Positions 19,896 to 31,289 are shown, numbered from the stretch's first letter. The stretch: 64,000 nt of DNA from Trichobilharzia szidati (GCA_944472155.2 OX235277.1:7574804-7638803); one strand, 5' to 3'. Notes: a model not told the origin generated them from the sequence alone. Numbers and translations are program-made.

Positions 19896-20241
19896 TTATT
19901 TACCAACAATGTAGAGAATCAGAGAGCGAAAGTGAAACAGGCCGGCGTAAGCCTTCAATGAGCTAATCAACCAATGTATCTCCTTTCAATAAAAGCTGAA
20001 ATACTAATGGTGACACTGGAATATCTGCAAAGCGTTTGAAATTCTACACAGTTTATCCAAAAAATTAACTACAATATTGCCTGAAAGCAGAATGATATTA
20101 TAGACCGTTAATTAACTGGTTTTGTGATATGAATTCGTGACTTTCTCAACAGCAAAACATAGGCATATGCTTACAAAAACCAAGTGGCGTGAAAACGTTG
20201 TGTCCAAATAGTTAAATCATTCTCTCTAATATACCTGAAAT
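19896..20241. other. Unassigned interval
   Basis: No coding sequence recognised. The part near 19940-20000 resembles 11380-11450, which suggests an unnamed dispersed repeat. Confidence 0.35.
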
Positions 20242-20254
20242 ATTTTCAAACAAT

Positions 20255-20840
20255 AAAGCAAGAATCGGAAAAGCAAGACAAGCTTTCACTACTCTCAAGT
20301 CTGTGAGGAGGTCTACAGCACTCAGCATCAAAAATATGATCCGGATTTTCAACTCCAATGTGAAGTCAGTGCTACTATACAGATCAGAGACTTGGCCAGC
20401 TCGTAATAAAGAGCATCTCAAACAAACTACAGTCCTTCATTAACAGTTGTCTTCGCTCAATACTACTCATGATCAGATGGCCGGTGAGAAAAGGTCAGCA
20501 ACAGAGATCTCTGGCAATGAGCGAACCAACCGAGCAGGAACCGATTGTGAAACAAATATTCAGGAAGAAATGGAAGTGGATTGGCCATACTCTGAGAAAA
20601 CAAACCATCAAGTGTCATCACTAGACAAGTCATCGCTCGAGTGGAACCCGAAAGGGAAGCGGTGAGTTGGTCGTCAGTGAGAGAGTGAATTGGAGGAGGT
20701 CATGTGAAGAGGAGATGAAAACGTGTGGGCAGACTTGGAGCCAGGTGAAGACTCTAGCAGAGGACCGAACGCAATGGAGACGCACGGCTGAAGTCCTATG
20801 TTCCTCTAGGAATTAAAGGAAAAAATAGTAATAATAATAA
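20255..20840 (+). mobile_element. RTE insertion, 5' truncated, with target duplication
   Basis: attttcaaacaat at 20242-20254 recurs at 20841-20853, which fixes both borders. Coding remnants: ARIGKARQAFTTLKS-like at the start, NSNVKSVLLY-like, then ERTNRAGTDCETNIQEEMEVDWPYSEKT in a shifted frame. It ends with gttcctctaggaattaaagg and an (AAT)n tail. The clean 13-bp duplication and good match to other copies suggest a fairly young insertion. Confidence 0.88.
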
Positions 20841-20889
20841 ATTTTCAAACAATTAATGTATTATAAAGGTGAGATTAGTAATCATATAA

Positions 20890-21960
20890 CAGTCAAGTCT
20901 TGTTTTTGAAACCAACGATAAAATTACTCTTACCAAAGCTTGAACACTCCTTAAAGAGTCCTAACGAGCCCAAACAGTTTGCTTATACACAAAGCGGAAG
21001 TATTTCAGAGGATTCTGCTGCCGTCTTGCATCATACTATTGTTTCTTCCTTAAACAAAGGGGACGAATATATATCTGTTGTAACTCAGTTGACTACACAT
21101 TCGCTATTGACTCGGATATCCTTTGTTAAATAGGCTTTCTTTGACACAAACCCAATTCTTGGCTGCTAACAGCTTGTATTCCTATTTCACTAACAAAACA
21201 CAGCATACTGCATACAAAGTCAAACCTTCCTAATCCTTGTCTACTGAAGCCGGTGTCGCTCAACATTATTTTCTCTCTCCTCTTCTTTCTTCTGACATGG
21301 CTTGCCTCTTTCGGAAGAAATCAACTTCGTCAAATACTGTGACTGTTCCAAAGCCAGTGGTCTAAGATAAACAGTTTTACCTTAAATCCCTGTAAATGTC
21401 AGACGGTTAACCTCATATTCAGGCACTGAAAAGTGATCTACACTGGTCCGTTCACAAGACGTTTGTCAGACACAGGGCACTGAAATAGAAGCTGTGTCAA
21501 ACATAAAACACCTTGGAATAATTCTTTCACCTGACCTTTCTTGTTCGTCCCATATATTGTCGATTTCTACAAAATATTCCAACTAACCTTCTGCAATATA
21601 AAGTTAAGGCAATCACGAATCACTCACCTCACAATTTGTTAACTCTTACATCTTACCTGTTGTAATTTACTGCTCACCGTGGGCTAATCAAACAGGATTG
21701 TGCCATATTGTGATGGGTATCAAAGGTTGACAGTAAGATAAGTGGTGTGCCACTAGTCAGCTGTTTACTGCTGTAGACAACAGATATCTCAACTCATGTG
21801 AGAAATGATCTAAATCTACACTGCCTGACCCTCAATACCCTCCCCATTCACAACACTCACCTTCATTGTATCTCATCAGATAGGATAACAGGCTTATACA
21901 ATTAAGTTCAATGATAGCGTATTTGACCCGAATTCTTTGTGATGGAAATAGTGTTAAGCA
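20890..21960 (+). mobile_element. CR1-type LINE, old plus-strand copy
   Basis: RT region pieces in order: LKPTIKLLLPKLEHSLKSPNEPKQFAYTQSGS, then VLHHTIVSSLNKGDEY, then decayed code matching the intact copy up to YLTRILCDGNSVK at the 3' end. It lacks a readable active site and is full of shifts. It stops where the tail of the intact minus-strand CR1 begins, so the younger element probably landed in this older one. Confidence 0.82.
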
Positions 21961-24900
21961 TACAATAATAATAATAATAATAATGATTTACTTTATTCCA
22001 AAAACAGTACTTGTGATACAGAATGGAATTTTCAGCATTAATCACAATATTGCATCTAATTTCCTCAAATTATAAATAAAATTAATCACACAGAAAATTT
22101 TTCTACATTTACAATAGGGGTAATGTCAAAAACATGCAGCATATAAAATGGAAATAATAATAATGATAGCAGCTAAGGTAATGATAATAATACAAGTGGA
22201 AATTGCCGTGGGCTTGTTTCACACAGTATTGTCGATGCGGTATACAAATCCTTGCATGATTAAAAATATTGAATATGATGTTCTCTTTACATGATATGGT
22301 GAGGGAAAAAACAAAGATTACAGCAGTCATAGAGATAAGTTGGTGTTTGCAGTTATGAAAGTGAAAACAAAGAATCAACAGGACCATAAATATAATAGAA
22401 ATAATAAAAGTAAAACTTGAAGGTATATAAAGATGGATGGAGGAGATTGTTTATTTACTAGATGAAAAAAGGTTAGTCAATTCTTGCCTGACGCTATTTT
22501 CATCACACAAAATACGTGCCAAGTATGGTATCATAGAATTTTTATACTTAGACGTGCGAGCATACAGTTTTCTGAAGTTACTTCTTGTTCTACCTGAGGA
22601 GATGCAAGGTGAAAGCTGAGGGTGAAGTGGATGCTCCAAGTCAGACAAAATCCCTTTAGCAAATTTACTGCACGAAGTCAAATGCCTATCGACAACGACG
22701 TTAACTATGTAGTCCACTGGGACACCACTCATCCTACTGACAGTCTTCAGCATTCTACGAATTGTGACAAAGTCCTTTTTAAGCAAACCAGGAAAGAATA
22801 AGGGTGAACAATAAAGAAGAATAGGTAGGATGCAAGAGTTTATGAACTGTAAGAGGAGGGGTTGAGTTATACCCGAGTGCCTTAACTTCTTAATGTAAAA
22901 TGTCAGGCGGAATATTTTACTGGAGATCGCTGAGACATGGGAAGACCAGGAGAGATCAGAAGAGAGAATAAGTCCAAGATACTTAATTTCTGATTTAATT
23001 CCTATATCATTGTCATCAATCTTACAACTGTCATGAGAATCGACGGCTTCTTTTAACTGTCGTTTACATCTTAAGCTGAAATTAACAGTTTGACATTTAG
23101 AAGGATTCAGTTTAAGACCGTTAGACTCAGACCATTTACTGACTCCCGACAGAAAGCTATTTATTTTGGTACAATCTAGCTGGGAGTTAACAGCCATTGA
23201 AACAGTTAAGTCATCAGCGTACTTCACAAAGTTTATTTCATCAGACTGAGGCAAGTCATGTAAGAAGAAAGAAAAAAGAAAAGGAGAAAGGACAGCGCCT
23301 TGAGGGACACCAGCTTCAGTAGGCAACGAAGTGGAAGACTTCCCTTTATACACGGTGTACTGCTTTCTTTCTGAGAAATAAGAGTGTAACCAGTTAACAG
23401 CCCAACATTCTGTTTGACTTGCAGCAAGTTTATTTAATAAGATGTCCCGAGGGACCGAGTCAAAAGCAGATGTATAGTCTAGGAAGGCACAACGAACAAA
23501 TTTAGCCCCTTTGTCTAGACTGGAAGCAATGTTATGATATAAGACGGCAGCTGCATCTAAAGTGCTTCTACTGTGCTTATAGGCAAATTGTTTTGGGTCA
23601 TTAAAGGATTTAAGAGAGGGTACAAGACTAAGTAAAAGTAGTTTCTCCATAGTTTTCAAAAAAGGAGAGGTAATAGCAATGGGTCTAAATTTGACACATG
23701 CTCCAGTAGACGATTTAGGTACGGGTACAACTTTAATGTCTTTCCAAACAGCAGGCACAATATTACTGGAAAAAGATTTGTTAAACAGATCAGTGAGAGG
23801 GTAACATAGAATATCAGAACACTTTTTGAAAATAATACTAGGTACATGATCTGGACCTAAGCTCTGGGAAGGGTTCAGAGACTTGAGGCACTTTTGAACA
23901 TCATTTGTGTTAAAACCTGGAAAGGGGCTATTATTAACACTAGTGATACTGGGAAGCATGGAATTTGAGGGAGAATAAATAAAAGATTTATTAAGAGTAC
24001 ATACATCAGAAGAATACGGAATATTGTTTATCTGCTTACCACCAGTGATTTCCTTAAATAGTTTCCACATATTTGAAGCATTTTTGCAGGATATGAATTT
24101 CTGGTTATATATAACATTCAATCTCTGCATTTCAGACTTGATAAGGAAGTTAGTTCTTTTTACGCCACTTTTATCTTTCATTTTATATAGCTTTTCCTTC
24201 TCTCTACGCAGCTTTTTAAGTTGAGGGGAGGAGAAACGGTCGAATTTGACGAATAGTGTTTCTTTTGGGCAGCAGATTTCAAAACAGAATTTCAGATAAG
24301 ACGTAATATTAGAGATAGTGTCATCAAGTGAAACATCATTAAACAGATCCCATCTTGTGTCACTGAGCATGTTTCTAAGATGTTGTACATTCTCATTTGA
24401 GTAACATCTGTGAACAACTTTCTTGGACAAGTTAGAGAAGGCTTTTTTGTGTAACTTTCCATAAACTTTGGGTAGAACTCGTACAATACAGTGATCAGAG
24501 TTTGAGAGTGGAGCTCTTTTACGAGCTTCGTATATTCCAGAATCATTTATGAATACTAAATCAAGCGAAGTATCTTGTCGAGTTGGGAAGTTAACCACAT
24601 TTTCATGACCCAGCAATGTAATAAAACTGTAGTCACTGGCGTTGAAGTCACCAGTTACTACAGACAAGGAGTTACCAAACGAAGAAGCAGCAAAAATAGT
24701 GAATTCGTCAGCAAAGATCGATAGTTCTGAGGGACTGCAAGAAGGTGTGACATAGATATTTGTGACAAAAATGCAGTTATACTTAGATAAGTGTTTAGGT
24801 CGGCATTTAACAGTTATACAGTCAATGTTGTCATTTGAGAATTTGAAACAGACGTTGTTGGCAGTAGACCACTGAGAATTAATAAAAGTGGCAACTCCTC

Positions 24901-25430
24901 CACCTCTCTTCTTCTTTGAGCTGCATCGGTCTTGTCTGTACATTGTGAAATCAGGTAAAGAGACTAAATTATCGTCATATGAATCGTGCAGCCAAGTTTC
25001 TTGAAGAGTAATTACAGCAGTATTACAATATACATTTGAGTATAATAGTGAATGCAAGTAATTAATCTTGTTTGGTAGAGATCTGCAATTTGTGCTCATA
25101 ATCACAGGAACAGTCATCAAATGCATTGGAGTACGCTTTAAAGCTCGTTGCCATCCACCATGAGGCTTTTTCTTAAGTTTGTTAGAAACTAGTAAATCAG
25201 CCGGTTGGAAACGTTTTAAATAACCGCGAGAGTAAACAATACGATTAGAACACATAATTAAATGATTAAAATAAAATAAATCCGAGGAAATAGATGCAAT
25301 ATGTAGGATGGAAATTTTGGTAGCCCAAGATTTAAGCAGGCGCCATTTTTTTACAAATTTACAAATTAAAATCTACCATGTAATTAGCAAAATAAATGGG
25401 TCAGGTAGCCAGTTCATGGTAGGCGAGAGT
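21961..25430 (-). mobile_element. CR1-type LINE with intact EN-RT frame
   Basis: About 3.47 kb. The 3' end carries an (ATT)n tail at 21963-21985 and a 3' UTR of about 490 bp containing the conserved cacaagtactg and ggaataaag strings. A single uninterrupted frame follows, with about 175 bp upstream taken as 5' UTR. No ORF1 is visible. The 5' border near 25430 is inferred from the start of PLE sequence. No target duplication was found. Schistosome CR1-like families such as SR1 and Perere-type elements are the likely relatives (inference). Confidence 0.85.
22451..25255 (-). CDS. CR1 LINE endonuclease/reverse transcriptase, 934 residues
   Basis: The frame is complete, without stops or shifts. 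Residues about 50-262 form an exonuclease/endonuclease/phosphatase-type endonuclease: TNCRSLPNKIN, QETWLHDSYDD (Glu 86), GGGVATFI, GDFNASDYS (Asp 203, Asn 205) and the closing SNSDHCIVRV (Asp 254, His 255). Residues about 500-730 form the RT: VKFRPIAITSPFLK, FLDYTSAFDSVPRD (Asp 593), AGVPQGAVLSPFLFS and VKYADDLTVS (Asp 681 and 682). The protein nicks target DNA and primes cDNA synthesis from the nick. All catalytic residues I can place are present. The start at 25255 leaves a basic leader of about 45 residues before the endonuclease. It could still be active, or be a recent copy. Confidence 0.92.
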   Translation of the reverse strand: MCSNRIVYSRGYLKRFQPADLLVSNKLKKKPHGGWQRALKRTPMHLMTVPVIMSTNCRSLPNKINYLHSLLYSNVYCNTAVITLQETWLHDSYDDNLVSLPDFTMYRQDRCSSKKKRGGGVATFINSQWSTANNVCFKFSNDNIDCITVKCRPKHLSKYNCIFVTNIYVTPSCSPSELSIFADEFTIFAASSFGNSLSVVTGDFNASDYSFITLLGHENVVNFPTRQDTSLDLVFINDSGIYEARKRAPLSNSDHCIVRVLPKVYGKLHKKAFSNLSKKVVHRCYSNENVQHLRNMLSDTRWDLFNDVSLDDTISNITSYLKFCFEICCPKETLFVKFDRFSSPQLKKLRREKEKLYKMKDKSGVKRTNFLIKSEMQRLNVIYNQKFISCKNASNMWKLFKEITGGKQINNIPYSSDVCTLNKSFIYSPSNSMLPSITSVNNSPFPGFNTNDVQKCLKSLNPSQSLGPDHVPSIIFKKCSDILCYPLTDLFNKSFSSNIVPAVWKDIKVVPVPKSSTGACVKFRPIAITSPFLKTMEKLLLLSLVPSLKSFNDPKQFAYKHSRSTLDAAAVLYHNIASSLDKGAKFVRCAFLDYTSAFDSVPRDILLNKLAASQTECWAVNWLHSYFSERKQYTVYKGKSSTSLPTEAGVPQGAVLSPFLFSFFLHDLPQSDEINFVKYADDLTVSMAVNSQLDCTKINSFLSGVSKWSESNGLKLNPSKCQTVNFSLRCKRQLKEAVDSHDSCKIDDNDIGIKSEIKYLGLILSSDLSWSSHVSAISSKIFRLTFYIKKLRHSGITQPLLLQFINSCILPILLYCSPLFFPGLLKKDFVTIRRMLKTVSRMSGVPVDYIVNVVVDRHLTSCSKFAKGILSDLEHPLHPQLSPCISSGRTRSNFRKLYARTSKYKNSMIPYLARILCDENSVRQELTNLFSSSK

Positions 25431-25440
25431 TGAAGTCTAC

Positions 25441-26205
25441 TGTTATTTTTGTACACATAGTTTAGGATGTATGTGATTAATCCCCAAAGTGCTTTCATCA
25501 CATTTGATAACCAACCTTGAATTCGAGTTATGTAATGAAATAATTATGAAACAGTCATTATTATTGATTTTGTGACCTGACATAATTAAGTGCTTTGCAA
25601 TGGATGATGATGCTGGATTTCTATTCAGACTGATTACATTGGGATTTTCTACATGTTTTAATAAACAATTTGGAACAAGTTCTTTTCGACGACCACACTG
25701 GAACATTCTATTGGTTCTACCTATATATGTGTCACCACAATTGCAGATGAACTTGTGTGTGTACAGTTTGAAGTAAAGTCCGCAGGATTTCGTCTTTTAA
25801 TCATAGGTACAGGAATCGAAAATGTTCGGCATGTGAAGAAAAGAGATGCGGCGTAGAGTGTGCGCCTGATGGCTGACCAAAGTAAACTGCATAATATTGT
25901 CACCCTTGAATGTTAGGTTAATAAAGATACCTCTCTTTCGTCCAGAAACTGTCTTTCCAAGATGTGATCTATCCTTACTCTGACAAATCATAAAATTTTC
26001 TCGATGACCATTAGCTAATAAAACTGAATGTATAGGTTGAACCTCATCCATCAATGTGTTACTCGTACATATTTTGAAAACAAACACCTCCCTAGAGGAC
26101 ATTTATACTGGATAGGAACAAAACTGGTGAAATGAAGATATGAAGTCCACTGCATGTCTATTTACGAAAAACAGATCGCTTAATCGTTCCATCGTCGTCT
26201 CTGTT
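25441..26205 (-). mobile_element. Group C-like PLE, RT end and endonuclease
   Basis: The minus strand reads from HSVLLANGHRENF-type RT/linker code through RKRGIFINLTFKGDNIMQF, TLRRISFLHMPNIFDS, then in another frame FICNCGDTYIGRTNRMFQ, RRKELVPNCLL, SSSIAKHLIMSGHKIN and HPKLCVQK. The GIY-YIG core DTYIGRTNR is intact. There is at least one frameshift near 25800. The 3' terminal repeat is absent because CR1 sequence starts at 25430. Confidence 0.82.
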
Positions 26206-26965
26206 AGTCATTGCAATATCCAGTTTTAACGACTGTTACTGTTAATAACAAAAAGTTGCAATGATCATTTTCGGTTAAATATGCCCTGCGGTGTTGATTT
26301 TGTTGTCGTTGAGTAAGTTGGATGCAATACTGTATGTTGAGAGCTTTACACAGTAATACTCTTTTGGAATAAAGCAGATCATTATTAATAATATTATTAG
26401 TAGTGAAAATGGTTTCCTTAGCCTGAATTATCAAATTACTTCTTCGTATCAATAAATAAATAACTGAGTGAGTAAGTGAATGGGTAGGTGAATAGAACGG
26501 TGTGTGTTAAAACAATTAACTCGCATACATCCATTTATCCATTGTACATTGAACAATCTAATATTTGGACAGATTTAAATAATTTATGGGTTATTCATTA
26601 TTCAATTAGTTTGTATTATTCCTTGTCATTACCATGATTATTGTCATTATTATTATTATAAATATTAGGAATGGAACAATGATGAATAAATTGTGGAATG
26701 AGTAGTTTGAAAACAATAAAAATTGATTATTGAACAATGAGTGCGATTCTTTTTGTGATAACCTCTTATTCATCACCTTCTAAAGTTGCGTTATATATGT
26801 GTTCATTCATTATGATTCGAGAATCATTATTGCTGTTATTGCTAAAATTAAGGCTTTGTTGTGAAATAACATTGAATCCCTGACATCCGAAATCCAAGAG
26901 TCAGACGCGAATAGATTGTTAAAAGGTTATCCTTCGAAACACTAAATTTCAAAAGTAAACGATCT
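26206..26965 (-). repeat. Terminal-repeat region upstream of the group C-like PLE
   Basis: AT-rich and non-coding. It contains a degenerate group C hammerhead-like motif, so it is taken as a PLE terminal repeat placed 5' of the coding fragment. The 26206-26600 part carries no recognised motif. Confidence 0.45.
26732..26780 (-). ncRNA. Degenerate hammerhead-like motif (group C)
   Basis: GTGATGA replaces CTGATGA and ACAAAA replaces CGAAAA, so it should be dead. Stem II is the best preserved of the set: ATAA/TTAT around GAGG. The closing GTTC of stem I remains, opposite GAAG. Confidence 0.4.
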
Positions 26966-26967
26966 TG

Positions 26968-27905
26968 ATTATAATAATAATAATAACAATTTGCTTTATT
27001 CCAAAACAGTACTTGTGATACAGAATGGAATTCTCAGCACTTTTTACTACAGTATTGCATCCAGTTAGTACATTATCAATAAATAGAATTCTAGATAGAT
27101 TAAGGAAATCTCAGTTCATTATGACAACAACACATTAGCATGTCGATAGCAAAGGTAAAGCTGAACAGAGTGTTTGAAGGTATTTGAAAAGTAGGTGCTA
27201 TCATATTTACTGGCGTAAGAGGAAGAAAGAAACAAAGCAGCACATAACGGAGAAAAGGAGAAAAAGGAGAGAGAGAAAAGGAAAAGAAAGAAAGAAGATG
27301 TTTTACCTTTAAATGATATGAGTTGGAAAGACGAAGTCCAGTTGTTCTACTGAATATTTAATGATGCTTTCTTTATAGCACAGAACACGAGCTAAGTAGG
27401 GTATGGTTGAATTTTTGTACTTGGTGGTACAAGCATATAGTTTTCTATATAGGCTTCTGGTTCTGCCTGATGAGATGCAAGGGTAGAGTTGTGAGTGAAG
27501 AGGGTGGTGTGAGTTAGATAAAATGAATTTAGCCCATTTTTCACATGAGTCCATGTACCTGTCAACCAGAATATTAACAAGCTGGTTAAGTGGCATGTTG
27601 CTTACCCTGCTGACAACCTTTAGCACCCTGCGTAATAAGGTATAGTCTTTATTCAGTAACCCGAGAAAAATTAAGTGGGAACAATAGAGAATAATAGGCA
27701 GAATGCGAGAGTTAACGAATTGTAGGAGAAAGGGTTGGAGGGTTATACCAGAATGTCTTAACTTCTTGATGTAGAAGGTAAGACGGAATATTTTCTTAGA
27801 AATCGTCAAGATATGAGACGACCAGGAGAGATCATTAGATAGAATGACGCCTAGGTATTTAATTTCCGACTTGGTTTCTATTTCAGTGCCATCTATTTCA
27901 GAGAA
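26968..27905 (-). mobile_element. CR1-type LINE, 3' third
   Basis: The microsatellite tail (ATT)n is at 26970-26990, with the same 3' UTR as the intact copy. The minus-strand frame 27953-27309 covers the RT C-terminal region: IDGTEIETKSEIKYLGVILSNDLSWSSH, FRLTFYIKKLRHSGIT, LPIILYCSHLIFLG and YLARVLCYKESI. The first 16 or so codons of that frame are flanking DNA; the element starts near 27900. It is closest to the copy at 8205-9395. Confidence 0.87.
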
Positions 27906-27989
27906 GTAGGAATGCAATGAATACTCATGACTAGTGTTCCTGTTGAATTTCATTCATTAGTATTAAAACATAGTTATTTTTCGCTTAGA

Positions 27990-29395
27990 ATTTAAGTGGA
28001 TCATGGGGCTACAATGGAACATTGCAATTTCGTTTTGTATGCACCGGATACAAAGCTCCCCCACTGGAACAAGCTGAATTCAGGAAAAGCAAGTCATAGG
28101 TTGATCAAATTGCAACTCTACCATCACCATCATTGTCCTCGAACAAAGCATAGAATAGCAGTCAAACCTCTGCCTCAACTTCCTGCATCGGCTTCGAAAA
28201 GGCCTTTGACAGATAGCATTGACCGAGAAGTAATTTGGAATCTGCTTCAACACTGCGGCGTGCAGTGCTCAAGTCATTATAAATCTCATTCAACAGATGG
28301 TTATATAACAATGCCAAGTGTCATGTGATCCTCGACGGGGAGCTTGGAGAGGCGTTTGAAGTGCATACAGCAGTAAGACAAGACTGCTAAGTTCTATCAC
28401 CGATGATATTCCTAAATGTGGTGGACTGGATTATACATCCAACTGTGGGAAGTGAATAGACAGGAATAAATTGAAGTAACCAATAAGAAGGCCCTAAAAG
28501 ATCTGAATTTAGAGCGTGGATATGATTTATGTTTAATATCAAACAAACTCGAGGACTTTCAGGCGAAAACCAACAAACTGGTTGCAGAAACAGTGAAACC
28601 TGAACTTCAGGTAAAAATGGAGAAAATGGAGGTGATAAAGATTCCCAACTAACCAACCAACCAACAGAAACAGCAACCGGCACCAATCACCATCAACAGG
28701 AGAGATTTGATGGAGTTCGCCTCCCTCACTTATTCAGGAAGCATCGTTTCAATCACAGATACCCGGAACGGATGAAGTTTGCAAAGCCAGCCAGCCAGCT
28801 ACCCAGCCAGATTCAGAAAAGAATGATACACCTTCATCAAACTGAAATCAGTTTGGAAATCTTCTGTACTCCACCTCAGCATGCAGAATGAGATTCAGAT
28901 GTTCAACACCAATGTGACGTGAGCCAGTCAATTCTTCTTTAAGGGTCAGAAACTTGGTCAGTGTGCTACGAAAAGGATTTCCAACGGGTGACAGAGGTCT
29001 GTCAACAGCTGCCTAATTCCCTGACTCCATAGTGAAGATCAAATGGCCAACCAGCGAGCCAGAGAGAATCATCATCAAGAAACTCCTGGAGATGACGAGT
29101 CAACCAAGAGCCGATTGCGCAACAAATGTGTGGTAGGGAATGGAGATGGATTGGGTACACATTGAGGAGATCATCGAATGAAAACGCACGCCAGTTCCTC
29201 AAGTGACACCTAAATAAGAAGCGATGAGTGGATAGTTGGCGTGAAGATGAAGTGGGGGAGATCGTGCGAAGAGGAGATGAGAGACTATGGCCAATCACCG
29301 ACCCAGATGAAGGATATGGTAGAGAATATGACAAAGTGAAGATGTGTTGCCGAAGCCATATGCTCTGCTCGGAACCTAAAGAGATAACAGTAATA
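27990..29395 (+). mobile_element. RTE LINE, older subfamily, plus strand
   Basis: Read across frames: FEKAFDSIDREVIWNLLQHCG (RT motif A), DGELGEAFEVHTAVRQD, LSPMIFLNVVDWIIHPTVGS, then DLCLISNKLEDFQAKTNKL and QVKMEKMEVIKI. The C-terminal region is heavily decayed. The 3' end near 29380 reads gctctgctcggaacctaaag. Many frameshifts. It faces the RTE at 29405-30500 tail to tail. Confidence 0.78.
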
Positions 29396-29404
29396 TTTTG
29401 TTCT

Positions 29405-30500
29405 GTTCTCAACTTCAGTGATGGCCTGGAGCGCGATGTCACTCAACCGTCTCATCAGAGTGTGTCCGATCCATCTCCAATTTCTGTCTAGGTTCTTGAA
29501 TAGTTTGTTCCAAGAGTTCCCTGCTTCTAACTTCTACTGGCTGGCTAAGTGATCTTCAGTATGGAAACAGCGACGGGAGGAGCTGTTGATAAAATTCTGC
29601 AGCCAAATTTCGGAACATTATAGAAGAAGTGACTGATTTTACACTGGTGTTGAAAATCTGAATCTTGTTTCCAAAATGGATTTCAGAGTGACGAAGGTCT
29701 GTCTTGATTTTCTGATTCCGGTTTTGCCTTCCTCATCGGTACTGACTGCCTGTAGTTGAAGTGATACTCCCTAGATAAGTGAAGAGATTCACCTCTCCCG
29801 AATTACTGCCTTGTTGTTGCTGTTAGTTGGTTATTTTCATCACCTCCATCTTCCTATGTTCATCTGTCATCCCGGAATGCCTTCTCTGCCAGTTTCTTGG
29901 TTATTGCCTGTTAGTCTTCCAGTTCTACCGATATTAGACATTCGTTATCCGCCTTCTTATCGGTCCCACGTATTGTTGCCTTAGCACTCATCGCAAGCAG
30001 TCTTCCACACAGTCTTTTTTTTATTCCTATACGTTCACAGTGGAACGTAGGACTTCAAGCTAGAGGCGTGAAGTTTCTGTAGCAGTAGTGGTAATTTTTA
30101 CAGGATGGGGTTGCTAGCCTCATGTCAAACTTTCCCTTTTTACCAGTCTTACTACTGGCTTCGCGAGGTGAAGGAGTGCGTCTGTGGCTGTGGATCGAAC
30201 CCCAGACCATGTGCATGGTCGGCGAGCGTCCTAACCGCTATACCACCGACTCCCTTCCACACAGTCTAGTTCACAACAATTAGGAATATCAACAGTGAAA
30301 GCAGGCAGCAACCTTGTCTTACAATCCTGTCTTAAATCCAAAGGCTTCATTGATTTTTCCGTTCTTGATTACTTGACATGTGACATGTTGAATGAGGCTG
30401 ATACATATTTGGGGCGCTGTATAGTATTGAAGTAGTTTACAAATTACTTTGCAGTCAGTACTGTCAAGTTCCATTGTAGAGTGAATGAATTTGAGTGAGG
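29405..30500 (-). mobile_element. RTE LINE, minus strand, split by SINE-B
   Basis: From the right on the minus strand: LDSTDCKVICKLLQYY and CQVIKNGKINEAFGFKTGL (RT motif A and following), then, after the SINE at 30016-30253, ECLISVELED-like and the LAEKAF region, and the C-terminal decayed segment to 29405. Both parts read on in the same order, showing one element cut by the SINE. Confidence 0.78.
30016..30253 (-). mobile_element. SINE-B with 14-bp target duplication
   Basis: cttccacacagtct occurs at 30002-30015 and again at 30254-30267. On the minus strand the tRNA-like head has the A-box region ggtatagcggttaggacg and the B box ggttcgatcc. The body follows (ccagtagtaagactggtaaa), and the tail gaagtcctacgttccac plus a T/A run. 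The tail resembles the RTE 3' end. It inserted into the RTE described at 29405-30500. Confidence 0.87.
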
Positions 30501-30768
30501 TAGAGATTTGATTGCCATCCTATTTTATAATGATTAAAAACTTTAAACGGGCGAATGAAAATTTCACAAACAGGAATAGAAAATGGGGTTGACGGTTGTG
30601 TGTGTGTGTGTCAGGGAAATTAAGGTCCGATGTCATGGAGAGTAGAAATGTAATGATGAGAAGGCGAAAAAATCAATCGGATACTTGAAAAAAAACAAAA
30701 TCCTACTGTAAGATCAATTCAATTCTCATCCTTGAATCAAGTCAATCTGTCCCGGATCAGCTTAGCGT

Positions 30769-31260
30769 TGTTGTAACCCAATTATCCACGCCTAACGTGT
30801 CTATCCCACCTTGTTTAATGAACTGTGTGTGTGTTTTTAGTTCGATCTGTTAAGTCAGACAGTTGAACTCATGACCCAATCAGAGTATTTTTGTGAACTG
30901 TTATTTTGCTGACCCATGTCTTATTTTGTACTATTCTGTCGAGTTTATCTTATTTATTGATTGGTTAAGTAGCCAATTAAATTCTATCTTTGTGCCTATG
31001 CTCTGTCTATCTCTTACTTGGGTTCATTCTTCTACTGACTGCTTACCTGAACGGTCGTGTCTGATCCGGCTAGTTCGTAATTTTGGCTTTAACGTTATTC
31101 CGCTCTGATAGCGGTACCTTGCTTTCTGTTAAGCATTGTGTTTTGTACTCTTGAAACCTTTAAGGTTTGTTATATATAATTATTGATTTGTTTATTAATA
31201 GTACCATAGAAACAGTGACCGGCTTCTTGTTTGTTCTGGACCGTGATAGCCTCTATCTAC
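30769..31260. mobile_element. Possible solo LTR
   Basis: A 492-bp non-coding segment that starts tgttgtaaccc and is bracketed by gcgt at 30765-30768 and 31261-31264. It has the look of an LTR (unique, T-rich 3' part with tgttttgtactcttgaaacc). The last bases are ctac rather than the usual ca, and the 4-bp duplication is short, so this is tentative. Confidence 0.3.
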
Positions 31261-31289
31261 GCGTGACTTAATTTCAAGCGATATTGCGC

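Noticed and set aside
22109..22387. 92-codon hydrophobic minus-strand frame with Tyr/His runs
   Set aside because: It lies in the CR1 3' UTR and is built on a low-complexity AT-rich stretch. No homologue in the other CR1 copies keeps the frame.
29002..29442. 146-codon minus-strand frame
   Set aside because: It runs antisense through the plus-strand RTE 3' region and across the junction with the opposing RTE, so it has no coherent origin.
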